Below, in pieces: positions 44,176-53,340 of a DNA stretch of 64,000 nt. Position 1 is the stretch's first letter. Every line of letters begins with the position of its first letter. The notes under the pieces are model-generated. The model was given only the letters and a program-made list of their open reading frames with translations, was not told the origin of the DNA and ran no database searches. Source of the stretch: Gemmatimonas sp. (GTDB lineage: Bacteria > Gemmatimonadota > Gemmatimonadetes > Gemmatimonadales > Gemmatimonadaceae); contig JAAVWC010000005.1 in assembly GCA_023910675.1 (NCBI GenBank), positions 124,001 to 188,000 on the forward strand, read 5' to 3'. Position numbers and translations under genes: made by a program.

Positions 44176-44818
44176 TCACGCTCCCATGTAGGCGACGTGC
44201 GCCCCTTGCGCATTTCGCGCAATCATCACGCGTCCGTGGGGGGTCGGGAATGGGCCCCGCGATGAACACTCCGCCGTGCCGCTCAAAGATCTCGTTCGCC
44301 CGATCGCGATGCTCCACCGCGAAGTAGGGAAGCCTGTTGGGGTTGATCCCTTCCCAGTGTTCGTCCATCTGCAGCACGCCGCACACCGGCTCGCCGCCCG
44401 TGGCGGGAATGAGGGTGTGGTACCCGGTACCGGGCATGTCCAACGGCTGCGCCGCCAGGACGAACACGTTGGTGTAGAACGCGCCGTTGCTGGCGGCGTT
44501 GCGTGAGTTCACCTCGCACCGGCAGATCGCGCCGGGCTCGCCCTCGATCTCGGCGCCGATGAACGGAGCGGCCTGCCAGAGACCGAACACCGCGCCTTCC
44601 GGGTCGACGGCAATCGCCATGCGCCCGCTGCCGGGGATGTCCATGGGCGGCACCATGATGCGTCCGCCGTTGGCTTCGATGTGGGCAACCGTGGCGTCGG
44701 CGTCGGCCGTTCCCCAGTAGACCGTCCATGCGGTGGGCATGGCCTCCTGCCCCGGCATCTTGGGGGCCATCGCGGCAGCGGCGTGTCCGTTGGGGGTACG
44801 GGCAATGGCCGGGAGAAG
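44176..44818 (-). pseudogene. VOC (glyoxalase-like) protein, truncated and frameshifted
   Basis: The frame from 44818 reads PNGHAAAAMAPKMPGQEAMP, TVYWGTADADATVAHIEANG and GSGRMAIAVDPEGAVFGLWQ, i.e. the end of one VOC domain, and then most of a second (NSRNAASNGAFYTNVFV, LPYFAVEHRDRANEIFERHG). About 50 N-terminal residues are missing. Near the 3' end a C6 run (in GGTGG-type context at about 44238) shifts the frame; in the next frame the proper ending PHGRVMIARNAQGAHVAYMG runs to TGA at 44176. A one-base slip would restore it, so slippage or sequencing error is possible for that lesion but not for the missing start. Confidence 0.7.
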
Positions 44819-44956
44819 CTACGCCGACCAGGTTGCACGCGCTTCGCTCTGAACCCCGTTGGGTCCACGGATCGAGGGCGAGAGTTGCATCCTTGTGGGA
44901 ATGGGCGAGTATTACCCCTCCCACCGAATCACCCTACCGCAGCAACGGAGTTACCC

Positions 44957-45658
44957 ATGTCGCGTTTTATGCAGAGTGCCGCCGCGGCACTTGTACTGGC
45001 CCTCGTGCCACAGCTGTCGCAGGCGCAGGACAACGAGAAGTCGACCGCCGTGAAGGGCGGGATCCAGATGAAGGGCTGGATGGGCGTCGTCGACGCGAAG
45101 GAAGCGAAGGCCGGACTCACCGTGGACAGCGCCAAGTTCGTGAGTATGGGCGCCGGCATGCACGCCACCACGGGCCCCGCCATCACGTACTGGAACCCGT
45201 CGATGAAAGCCAAGGGTGACTACACGGTCAAGGCGACCTTCTCCGAGCGCGAGTACATGGGGCTCAACAACCATCCGCACCCGTACGGCATCGTCATGGC
45301 CGGTAACGACATGGGCGCAGCAGGCGCCAGCTATCTCTACTGCGCGGCGTACGGTAACGGCAACTTCATCGTGCGCGGCTTCGGACCGGCGCCCTTCCAG
45401 ATGAACGGTCCGCGTGGCGGCGCCAGCGAAGCGGTGAACAAGGCGGAAGCCAAGGGCAAGCCGGTGACGCAGGAGATCGCGATGTCGGTGAAGGGCGACA
45501 AGGTGAGCTGCATCATCAATGGCAAGGAAGTCGCGAGCTACACCAAGGCCGAAGTGACCGGCGAAGGCAAGCTCAAGACGACCGATGGTGTGGTCGGCTT
45601 CCGCATGGGGCACAACACCGACGCGCACATCGCCGGTTTCTCGCTCACCAAGAACTGA
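44957..45658 (+). CDS. secreted beta-sandwich protein of unknown function
   Basis: A 233-residue exported protein with a signal peptide (about 1-23, ending in LSQAQ). The mature part has lectin-like strand spacing similar to DUF1080/LamG folds: ITYWNPSMKAKGDYTVKATF, HPHPYGIVMAG, GNGNFIVRGFGPAPFQM and VGFRMGHNTDAHIAGFSL at the end. No catalytic residues can be named. It lies 5 bases before a ketopantoate-reductase gene in the same direction. Confidence 0.75.
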   Translation: MSRFMQSAAAALVLALVPQLSQAQDNEKSTAVKGGIQMKGWMGVVDAKEAKAGLTVDSAKFVSMGAGMHATTGPAITYWNPSMKAKGDYTVKATFSEREYMGLNNHPHPYGIVMAGNDMGAAGASYLYCAAYGNGNFIVRGFGPAPFQMNGPRGGASEAVNKAEAKGKPVTQEIAMSVKGDKVSCIINGKEVASYTKAEVTGEGKLKTTDGVVGFRMGHNTDAHIAGFSLTKN

Positions 45659-45663
45659 GCCGT

Positions 45664-46596
45664 ATGCGATTCGCCGTGATTGGCGCCGGTGCGGTGGGTG
45701 GCGTCTTCGGTGCCCGCCTCATCGTCGCCGGTCACGACGTGACGTTCGTGGCACGTGGGACGACCCTGAACGTGCTGCGCACTGAAGGACTGACCCTGGA
45801 GAGTGTGCACGGAAACGTGCACCTCCCTTCGGTTCAGGTGACGGACGATCCTGCCACGATCGGCACCGTCGATGTGGTGCTTGTGGGGGTGAAGGCGACG
45901 CAGGTGGCGGCGATCGCGCCGTCGCTTCGCCCGCTGCTCGCGCCGCACACGGCGGTCATTCCGCTGCAGAACGGCGTCGAGGCGAGCGTGCTGCTCGCCC
46001 GGGAACTTGGGGATGCCCACGTACTCGAGGGCGTCTGCCGAGTGATTGCGGGGCAATCGGCACCCGGGCGCATCCGGCACATGGCCGTCGTGCCGCATCT
46101 GGAGTTCGGCGTCCGCGCCGGCCATCCCCCCGCCGCCGCCGTCGGAGGCGCCATCCCGTCCATCGCCGACGCCATCAACGGCGCCGGCATGCAGGCCCTG
46201 GTTTCCGCCGACATGGCCGTGGCGCTGTGGGAGAAGTTTCTCTTTATCGAGCCCATCGGGTTAGTGTGTGCCGCCGCCGACGAGTCGTTCGGCACCGTAC
46301 GATCGGTGCCGGAAACGCGCGCCCTCGTCGATGCCGCCCTCGACGAAGTGATCGCGGTGGGCCGACGCGTTGGGGTGGAGTGGCCAGCCGACGCAAAGGC
46401 GAATGTCTGGAAGCGGTACGATAGTTTGCCGCCGGACGAACGGACGAGCATGGCGCGCGATCTCGAGGCGCGGCGCCCTTCCGAATTCGACGCGCAGACC
46501 GGCGCCGTCGTGCGACTCGGTGCGCAGTATGGCGTGCCGACGCCGGTGCATGACGTGCTGAGGGCGCTGCTTTTGCCGCGCGTGGTGGTGGCGTAG
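45664..46596 (+). CDS. panE: ketopantoate reductase (2-dehydropantoate 2-reductase) family
   Basis: A 310-residue NADPH-dependent reductase. The N-terminal Rossmann motif is AVIGAGAVGGVFGARL, NGVEA (PLQNGVEASVLLA) is the family's conserved Asn loop, and the catalytic Lys lies in ALWEKFLFIEP. In pantothenate synthesis PanE reduces ketopantoate to pantoate. Many paralogues have other substrates, so the symbol is provisional. It follows the secreted protein gene by 5 bases; HP4 begins about 15 bases after its stop. Confidence 0.85.
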   Translation: MRFAVIGAGAVGGVFGARLIVAGHDVTFVARGTTLNVLRTEGLTLESVHGNVHLPSVQVTDDPATIGTVDVVLVGVKATQVAAIAPSLRPLLAPHTAVIPLQNGVEASVLLARELGDAHVLEGVCRVIAGQSAPGRIRHMAVVPHLEFGVRAGHPPAAAVGGAIPSIADAINGAGMQALVSADMAVALWEKFLFIEPIGLVCAAADESFGTVRSVPETRALVDAALDEVIAVGRRVGVEWPADAKANVWKRYDSLPPDERTSMARDLEARRPSEFDAQTGAVVRLGAQYGVPTPVHDVLRALLLPRVVVA

Positions 46597-46610
46597 CCTC
46601 TCCTGGTCCT

Positions 46611-46979
46611 GGTCGTGGTCGGGGTTGGGGGTGGCGGTCTGGGTACAGCCACGACAGTCGGGGCACCGCTACCACAGTCGGGGCACTGCCACGACGGTCG
46701 GGGTCTCAAAACAGTCGGGGTCTCTGTCGGGTCGAGCGCTCCGCTTCGCTGGCGCGTCGAGGTCTGGGCTCAAATGTCGCGGTCGGGGTCGGGGCAGCCC
46801 CGACACTTTATCCCCGACCCCGACGCGCCAGCGCAGCGGAGCGCCCGACCCGACGGAGACCCCGACTGTTTATCGACCCCGACTGTGGTGGCAGTGCCCC
46901 GACTGTGGTAGCGGTACCCCGACTGTCGTGGCCGTACCCCGACCCCCACCCCCGTCCCCCGTCCCCCGACCACGACCCA
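46611..46979. repeat. giant imperfect palindrome HP4 (about 369 bp)
   Basis: Arms of about 165 bases (46611-46775 and 46812-46979) are imperfect reverse complements. The left arm runs GTCGTGGTCGGGG, then iterated CCACGACAGTCGGGG-type words about 20 bases long, then GGGTCTCTGTCGGGTCGAGC and GCTCCGCTTCGCTGGCGCG. The right arm mirrors these (GCGCCAGCGCAGCGGAGC, GACCCCGACTGT). At the centre, GTCGGGGC-A-GCCCCGAC (46789-46805) is a tight inner stem. It starts about 15 bases after the ketopantoate-reductase stop and is followed by about 200 bases with no feature before the DUF1592 gene. Confidence 0.93.
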
Positions 46980-47184
46980 AATGTGGAACACTCGAGCTGT
47001 CACAGCGAGTTGTCCCTCCCCCGCGTATTTTACAAAAGCGCACATCGCTCCGATCTCCCCCCCGTCGGAGCTGACGCCCCCAACGCTCGTTCAGCAGGTC
47101 GCAGCGCGTTTTCGGTAGACGACGCATGACGCAGTGCACCGCCCCGCGATGCAGTGTCCATGCGCAATCTGTGGAGTAGCTGGC

Positions 47185-49695
47185 ATGAAGGTTCTGCTCG
47201 CGTGGTCCGGAGTCACGGCAGCGGCAACGATGATCTCCTCGTTGCTCGCCCATGATCCGCTTCCTGCAATTCGAGAACGCGCTACACCCGTCACGCCGCC
47301 GCGTGCACCGGTGGCAGCGACGCATCCGGTCCTGTCCCGGTCCATCACGCCCACGCGGGCGCCCGCCAAGTTCGGCGCGCGCGGCATGGCCGTCGCCGCG
47401 CTCGACAGCACGGTGCAGCGCTACTGTGGACAGTGCCACAACCCCACGATGCGTCGCGGCAATCTCAATCTCCGCGGCTACAGCATGGCCAAGGCGACCG
47501 ACAGCGACGCCACGGAAAAAATCATCCGCAAGCTGCGCGCGGAGATGATGCCGCCGCCGGGATCGAAGCGTCCCACCGGTGACACCCTCCTCGCGCTCGT
47601 CGAAACGCTTGAGCAGACGATGGACGCCGTGCCGGTCAATCCTGGCACGCGCTCCTTCCAGCGACTCAATCGCCCCGAGTATGAGCGCGTGTTGCGCGAT
47701 CTCATCGGACTCGACGTGAACGCCGGCGACTGGCTGCCGCTCGACACCAAGAGCGCCAACTTCGACAACATCTCCGATGTGCAGGCGCTCTCCCCCACCT
47801 TGCTGGAGGGCTACCTCAACGCCGCCGCCGCGGTGAGCCGCATGGCCATCGGCGATACGAAGACCGGTGTCCAGCAGGTGCTCTACAAGACGTCGCCGTT
47901 CACGTCGCAGCATCCGTGGGATCATGTCGAAGGCACCCCGTACGGCACGCGCGGCGGCATGGTCATCAAGCACACCTTCCCCGCCGACGGGGTGTACCAG
48001 ATTCGCGTCAACGTCGGTGGTGGCGTGGGTCGCCCCACCGAAGACGTCGACGTCTCCATCGATGGCAACCGCGTGGCGCTGCTTCGCTACGACCGCGGCA
48101 TCAATCGCAACAACGAGTCGGCCGACCTGCCGCTCGGTGCCGACTACCTGCTCACCGAGCCCATCACCATCAAGGGCGGTCAGCGCTCGGTGTCGATTGC
48201 GTTCGCCAAGAACATCGACGGCCCGTACGAAGATCTCATCAAGCCACATGAGTGGTCGCGCGCCTCGCAGGGCAATGGCTCCGCCGGTACCACCGAGCCC
48301 GCCTACCTCATGGACGTGCTCGTGTCGGGACCGACCAAGGTATTGGGCCTGTCCGATTCGCCGAGCCGCCGCGCAATTTTTTCCTGCGCGCCCAAGGCCG
48401 CGGCGGCGCAGCGCGTCTGTGCACAGAGCATTCTCGAGCGCCTCGCAACGCGCGCCTATCGCCGGCCGCTCACGAACAACGACCGCGACGCGCTGATGAA
48501 GTTCTACGATCAGGGCGCGAAGTCGGGCACGACCGAAGGCTTCGAAGAAGGCGTGCGACTTGGCATGCAGGCCATGCTCGCGAGCCCGTACTTCATTTTC
48601 CGCTTCGAGAAGACGCCCGCCGGTGTCGCCGAAGGGAAGGACTTCCGCATCGATGATCTCGAGCTGGCCACGCGCCTCTCGTTCTTCATGTGGAGCACCA
48701 TCCCCGACGAACGGCTCCTCACGCTCGCGCGCACGCGTCGCCTGTCGCAGCCGACCGTGTTCAACGCCGAAGTGAAGCGCATGCTTGCCGACCCGCGTGC
48801 GGAAGCGTTGAGCACGCGCTTCGCGTCACAGTGGCTCCGCCTGCAGGACCTCGACAAGGTGAAGCCCGACGCGTTCCTCTTCCCCGACTACGATTCGCAG
48901 CTCGGGGCCGCCATGCAGAAGGAGACCGAACTCTTCTTCGTGGATATGATTCGCAAGGATCGCAGCGTGCTCACCGCCTTCACCTCCGACTCGACGTACG
49001 TGAACGAGCGGCTCGCCAAGCACTACGGCATTCCGAACGTGTCGGGCTCGCACTTCCGCAAAGTCGCCTACGCCGACGATCAGCGTCGCGGCATTCTCGG
49101 CCAGGGCAGCGTGCTCGTGCAGACGTCGCTCGGCAACCGCACGAGCCCCGTGTTGCGCGGCAAGTGGGTCATGGAAGTGCTGCTCGGAGCGCCGCCGCCA
49201 CCGCCGCCGCCCAATGTCCCCGACCTCGAGCAGACGGTGGGCGCCAAGGACGGCAAGCAGCTCACGACGCGGGAGCGCATGGAAATGCATCGTGCGAATC
49301 CCACCTGCAAGTCGTGCCACAACTTCATGGATCCCATCGGGCTCGCGCTCGACAACTTCGACGTGACCGGCAAGCTGCGCTACCGCGAGAACGGCGCGAA
49401 GCTCGACACGCGCGGCAACCTGTACGACGGCACGCCGATCACCACCACGGCGGATCTCACGAAGGCGTTGCTCAAGCGTCCGCTGCCGCTCATGCGGAAC
49501 TTCACCGAAAACCTCATGGCGTATGCCCTCGGCCGTCGCGTCGAGGACTACGACATGCCCACCGTACGCGCCATCGTGCGTGATGCGGGCAAGCAGAACT
49601 ACAAGATGTCGGCGTTCGTCATGGGCGTCGTGAACAGCAAGGCCTTCCAGACCAAGCGCGCCGAGCCGATTGCGGCCGACGCCAATCAGAACTGA
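47185..49695 (+). CDS. DUF1587/DUF1592/DUF1588/DUF1585 multidomain protein with haem-binding motif
   Basis: An 836-residue exported protein of the type abundant in Planctomycetes and Gemmatimonadota. A cytochrome-like CGQCH (Cys81-His85) lies near the N-terminus, followed by the DUF1587 region (RSFQRLNRPEYERVLRDLIG), a carbohydrate-binding-like part (GVYQIRVNVGGGVGRPTEDV), DUF1592 (RAYRRPLTNNDRDALMKFYD), DUF1588 (GNRTSPVLRGKWVMEVLLG then PPPPPPNVPDL) and DUF1585 with CKSCHNFMDPIGLALDNFD, a second CxxCH. Two haem motifs suggest electron transfer. The ATG at 47185 is chosen from the membrane-targeting N-terminus. Always found beside DUF1552 genes, as here. Confidence 0.93.
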   Translation: MKVLLAWSGVTAAATMISSLLAHDPLPAIRERATPVTPPRAPVAATHPVLSRSITPTRAPAKFGARGMAVAALDSTVQRYCGQCHNPTMRRGNLNLRGYSMAKATDSDATEKIIRKLRAEMMPPPGSKRPTGDTLLALVETLEQTMDAVPVNPGTRSFQRLNRPEYERVLRDLIGLDVNAGDWLPLDTKSANFDNISDVQALSPTLLEGYLNAAAAVSRMAIGDTKTGVQQVLYKTSPFTSQHPWDHVEGTPYGTRGGMVIKHTFPADGVYQIRVNVGGGVGRPTEDVDVSIDGNRVALLRYDRGINRNNESADLPLGADYLLTEPITIKGGQRSVSIAFAKNIDGPYEDLIKPHEWSRASQGNGSAGTTEPAYLMDVLVSGPTKVLGLSDSPSRRAIFSCAPKAAAAQRVCAQSILERLATRAYRRPLTNNDRDALMKFYDQGAKSGTTEGFEEGVRLGMQAMLASPYFIFRFEKTPAGVAEGKDFRIDDLELATRLSFFMWSTIPDERLLTLARTRRLSQPTVFNAEVKRMLADPRAEALSTRFASQWLRLQDLDKVKPDAFLFPDYDSQLGAAMQKETELFFVDMIRKDRSVLTAFTSDSTYVNERLAKHYGIPNVSGSHFRKVAYADDQRRGILGQGSVLVQTSLGNRTSPVLRGKWVMEVLLGAPPPPPPPNVPDLEQTVGAKDGKQLTTRERMEMHRANPTCKSCHNFMDPIGLALDNFDVTGKLRYRENGAKLDTRGNLYDGTPITTTADLTKALLKRPLPLMRNFTENLMAYALGRRVEDYDMPTVRAIVRDAGKQNYKMSAFVMGVVNSKAFQTKRAEPIAADANQN

Positions 49696-49715
49696 ACCCG
49701 ACAGGAGCTACGCCC

Positions 49716-51119
49716 ATGCAATTTCTCACGCAGAAGACGCTGGAACGCCGGACGTTCCTGAAGGGAATGAGTGCCGCAGTTGCCCTGCCGTATCTCGACG
49801 CCATGGAACCGGCGCGCCGCTTCATCAGTGGCAGCGGTGCGGCCGCGGCCGCGGCGGGGCATCAGCGCCTCGTGTGTATCGAGTCGGTGCACGGTGCGGC
49901 CGGCAGCAACAGCTGGGGCTCGTCGCGTCACCTCTGGGCGCCGGAAGGGGTGGGACGTCAGTTCGAGTTCTCCGCCGACAGTGCGCTCGCGCCGCTGCAG
50001 GACTGGCGCAGTAATCTCACGATCGTGAGCAACACCGACGTGCGCATGGCCGAAGCGTTCGACGCGCCGGAAATCGGCGGCGATCACTTCCGTTCGAGCG
50101 CGGTGTTCCTCACGCAGTCGCACCCCAAGCAGACGCAGGGGTCCGATCTGTTCGTCGGGACGAGCTTCGATCAGATCGTCGCGCGCAAGATCGGGCAGGA
50201 CACGCCGATTCCCTCGATGCAGCTGTGCATCGAGAATCTCGATCAGGCGGGTGGCTGCACGTACAACTATTCGTGCGCGTACACCGACACGATCAGCTGG
50301 GCGTCGCCCAACGATCCGCTCCCCATGATCCGCAACCCGCGGGCGGCGTTCGACCTGCTCTTCGGGGCGGGCTCGACCAACGCCGACCGCTCGTCGCGTC
50401 GCAAGGACAACGGCAGCATTCTCGACTGGGTGGTGGGCGAAATGAGCACGCTCAAGCGTCAGCTCGGCCCCACCGACCGTCGTCGCGTCGATCAGTATCT
50501 CGAGAATGTGCGCGAACTCGAGCGTCGCATTCAGAAGGTCGAAGCCAAGAACCAGAGTGGCGACGAGCGGTTGCTCCCCGAAGCGCCGGTGGGCGTGCCC
50601 GATTCGTTCGAAGAGCACGTGAAGCTCATGTTCGACATTCAGGTGCTCGCCTTCCAGAGCGACATGACGCGCGTCTTCTCGTTCAAGACCGGTCGTGACG
50701 CGTCGAGCCGCACCTTCCCCGAGAGCGGGACGAACAAGGGCTTCCACCCCGCGTCGCACCACGGGGGACGCGAGTCGGCGATTCTCGAGTTCAACCTGAT
50801 CAACAAGTACCACGTGTCCATGCTGCCGTACTTCCTGCAGCGTCTCAAGGAGACCAAGGAAGGCGACAGCAACCTGCTCGACAACACCACGATCGTGTAC
50901 GGCTCGCCGATGGCCGACGGCAACGTGCACAACCATCGTCGGTGCCCGCTCATTCTGCTGGGCGGCGACAACGCCATGCTCCCCACGAACACGCACCTCA
51001 AGGCGCCCGACGGCACCCCGATGGCCGACGTGTTCCTGTCGCTCCTGCACAAGTACAACATCGAAACGCCGAGCTTCGGCGACAGCGTGTCGCCGTTCGC
51101 GCTGTACACCAACGCCTGA
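49716..51119 (+). CDS. DUF1552 protein
   Basis: A 467-residue partner of the preceding gene. The N-terminus LERRTFLKGMSAAVALPYLD is a twin-arginine signal, so it is exported folded. The remaining sequence is the DUF1552 domain (RLVCIESVHGAAGSN, IGGDHFRSSAVFLTQ, GTSFDQIVARKIG, FHPASHHGGRESAI), related in fold to sulfatase/alkaline-phosphatase-like proteins. The partners' joint function is not known. It lies 21 bases after the DUF1592 gene and 16 bases before the ankyrin gene, so the three form an operon. Confidence 0.93.
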   Translation: MQFLTQKTLERRTFLKGMSAAVALPYLDAMEPARRFISGSGAAAAAAGHQRLVCIESVHGAAGSNSWGSSRHLWAPEGVGRQFEFSADSALAPLQDWRSNLTIVSNTDVRMAEAFDAPEIGGDHFRSSAVFLTQSHPKQTQGSDLFVGTSFDQIVARKIGQDTPIPSMQLCIENLDQAGGCTYNYSCAYTDTISWASPNDPLPMIRNPRAAFDLLFGAGSTNADRSSRRKDNGSILDWVVGEMSTLKRQLGPTDRRRVDQYLENVRELERRIQKVEAKNQSGDERLLPEAPVGVPDSFEEHVKLMFDIQVLAFQSDMTRVFSFKTGRDASSRTFPESGTNKGFHPASHHGGRESAILEFNLINKYHVSMLPYFLQRLKETKEGDSNLLDNTTIVYGSPMADGNVHNHRRCPLILLGGDNAMLPTNTHLKAPDGTPMADVFLSLLHKYNIETPSFGDSVSPFALYTNA

Positions 51120-51134
51120 TCGAGGAGATTCCGC

Positions 51135-53264
51135 ATGCGTAGTCCGTTGCGAGTTCATCTCCAGATGCACCTCCGCGCCGGCGTTGCCGGAGCGGCGGGT
51201 CTGGCGTTGCTGTCGTCGCCGCTGCTGGCGCAGGCCACCCGCGCCGACGCCAAGCAGCCGGTTCGGCTGTCGTCGGTGGGGGCGGCTCGCCCTACCAATG
51301 GTTCGCCGGCGATTGCCGAAGCCGCGCGTGAGGGCAACCTCGAGCGCGTGCGCGCACTGCTCGCGCAACGGAACGATGTGAACATTCCGCTGGGCGACGG
51401 CATGACGGCGCTGCATTGGGCGGCCGAGCGCGGTGATGCCGCCATGGCGAGCGCGCTCATCAAGCGCGGCGCCAAGGTCACGCCCGTCACGCGCAATGGT
51501 GGCTACACGCCGTTGCACATTGCCGCCCGCGCCGGTAACGGCGCGGTGGTGCAGGCGCTGCTGACGGCCGGTGCCGACCCTCAGACGCTCACCACGACCG
51601 GCGTTACGGCACTGCATTTGGCGGCGCAGGCCGGTGATGTCGCGTCGGTGAGCGCGCTGGTGGCCAAGAAGGCCGACGTGAATGCGCGAGAGAAGACGTC
51701 GGGGCAGACGCCACTCATGTTCGCCGCGTCGGCCGATCGCCCGGCGGTCGTGACGGCGCTGGTGAAGGCCGGTGCGAACACGTCGGTGCGTACCAACACG
51801 GTGAATCTCACCGAAGAGTTGGCGCGCCAGCAGGCGGCAGCACGCAAGCGCAACGAAGTGCTCTTCTCGTTCCTCCCCGAAAAGGTGCGCGATTCCGCGC
51901 TCAAGGCCATTTCCAAGCAGGAGGCCGATCAGGAAGCGCTGCGTCGGCAGTTCGGTCTTGGTGTCGAGCCCGTGCCGGCTGCGGACACGTCGAAGTCGGC
52001 CGCACCGCGTGCGGCCGCCGCAGTGGCTGCGGCGCCAGGCGCTGCTCCCGCGCCCGCGCCCGCCAAGACCGACAGCGTGAAGAAGCCGCGCATCGGACTC
52101 ATCGCGCCGCCGGTGAGTGCGCTCACCCCGTCGCAAGTGGAGCAGGCCATTCTCGCCGGCCGCGAGATGTACAACAAGAAGGACGTCGACAAGACGACCG
52201 AGACGGTCGTGCCGCGAGATACGACCAACGGCTTCAACGCGAACTACGAAGCGTCGGTCGGCAACATGGGTGGCCTGACGGCGCTCCACCACGCAGTGCG
52301 TCAGGGCAACATTGCCTCGGCGTTGGCGCTCGTCGATGGCGGTGCGAACATCAACGAAGTGTCGGCGAGTGACAGCACGACGCCGTTGCTGCAAGCCACG
52401 ATCAACGGACACTTCGATCTGGCCATGGAACTGGTGAAGCGTGGCGCCGATGTGAAGTTGGCCAGCATTCATGGGCTCACGCCGCTGTATGCGGCGATCA
52501 ATACCTTCTGGCATCCGCGGTCGCGCTATCCCCAGCCGCAGGCGGTGCAGTTGCAGAAGACAACGCACTACGAGCTGATGAACGCGCTCATCAAGTCGGG
52601 CGCCGACGTCAACGTGCGCATGAAGAAGAACATCTGGTTCTTCGGCTACAGCAACTGCGGCAACGCGAACTGCGGCCTCGAGCTGCTCGATGGCACGACG
52701 CCGTTCTGGCGTGCGACGTACGCGGTGGACCTCGAAGCGATGAAGTTGCTCAAGGCGGCAGGCGCCGTCGATACCACGCCGTCGTTCCGTCCGCCGCAGC
52801 TTGGACGCCGCCGCCCGCCCACGCAGGGCGAGGGAGCCGGCTTCAGGCCCGATGCGTCGCTCGATTCCGCATCGAAGGCGGTGCCGGCCGGTGTCGGCAC
52901 CTATCCCATTCACGCGGCCGCGGGTGTGGGCTACGGCAATGGCTTCGCGGGCAACGCGCACCGTCATGCGCCAGACGGCTGGATGCCCGTCATGAAGTAT
53001 CTGGTGGAAGAGCTGCACCACGACGTGAATAAGCGTGACCTCAACGGCTACACGCCGTTGCATCACGCGGCGTCACGCGGCGACAACGAGATGATTCTCT
53101 ATCTCGTGAGCAAGGGTGCCGACCCCAAGGCCGTGGGACGTGACTTCCGCACGACGGTAGACCTGGCCAACGGCCCCGTGCAGCGCTTGCGTCCCTTCCC
53201 GGAAACGATCCTGCTGCTCGAGAAGCTGGGAGCCAAGAACAACAACCGCTGCGTCGGCTGCTGA
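51135..53264 (+). CDS. exported ankyrin-repeat protein
   Basis: A 709-residue protein with a signal peptide (about 1-35, ending in LLAQ). Ankyrin repeats occur in two blocks: about 55-220 (MTALHWAAERGDAAMASALI, YTPLHIAARAGNGAVVQALL, VTALHLAAQAGDVASVSALV) and about 375-690 (LTALHHAVRQGNIASALALV, YTPLHHAASRGDNEMILYLV). Between them is a charged helical segment and an Ala/Pro-rich linker (about 275-320). The C-terminus NNRCVGC carries two Cys. Such proteins accompany DUF1592/DUF1552 pairs and presumably scaffold them. Confidence 0.92.
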   Translation: MRSPLRVHLQMHLRAGVAGAAGLALLSSPLLAQATRADAKQPVRLSSVGAARPTNGSPAIAEAAREGNLERVRALLAQRNDVNIPLGDGMTALHWAAERGDAAMASALIKRGAKVTPVTRNGGYTPLHIAARAGNGAVVQALLTAGADPQTLTTTGVTALHLAAQAGDVASVSALVAKKADVNAREKTSGQTPLMFAASADRPAVVTALVKAGANTSVRTNTVNLTEELARQQAAARKRNEVLFSFLPEKVRDSALKAISKQEADQEALRRQFGLGVEPVPAADTSKSAAPRAAAAVAAAPGAAPAPAPAKTDSVKKPRIGLIAPPVSALTPSQVEQAILAGREMYNKKDVDKTTETVVPRDTTNGFNANYEASVGNMGGLTALHHAVRQGNIASALALVDGGANINEVSASDSTTPLLQATINGHFDLAMELVKRGADVKLASIHGLTPLYAAINTFWHPRSRYPQPQAVQLQKTTHYELMNALIKSGADVNVRMKKNIWFFGYSNCGNANCGLELLDGTTPFWRATYAVDLEAMKLLKAAGAVDTTPSFRPPQLGRRRPPTQGEGAGFRPDASLDSASKAVPAGVGTYPIHAAAGVGYGNGFAGNAHRHAPDGWMPVMKYLVEELHHDVNKRDLNGYTPLHHAASRGDNEMILYLVSKGADPKAVGRDFRTTVDLANGPVQRLRPFPETILLLEKLGAKNNNRCVGC

Positions 53265-53288
53265 TTCTCCTGGTTGCATGACCAAACG

Positions 53289-53323
53289 AAACGGGGGCGA
53301 TGCCATTGGCATCGCCCCCGTTT
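53289..53323. terminator. strong bidirectional intrinsic terminator
   Basis: AAACGGGGGCGATGCC (53289-53304) pairs perfectly with GGCATCGCCCCCGTTT (53308-53323), a 16-bp stem on a 3-base loop, followed by TTTT on the plus strand. It separates the convergent ankyrin and 53341-54384 genes. Confidence 0.9.
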
Positions 53324-53340
53324 TGCTCGAAGCCAGTGCG

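Noticed and set aside
49686..53066. A 1126-codon open frame on the minus strand
   Set aside because: It lies antisense to the DUF1552 and ankyrin genes, which have clear homology. Its Arg/His/Val-rich composition is typical of the shadow frame opposite high-GC coding sequence.
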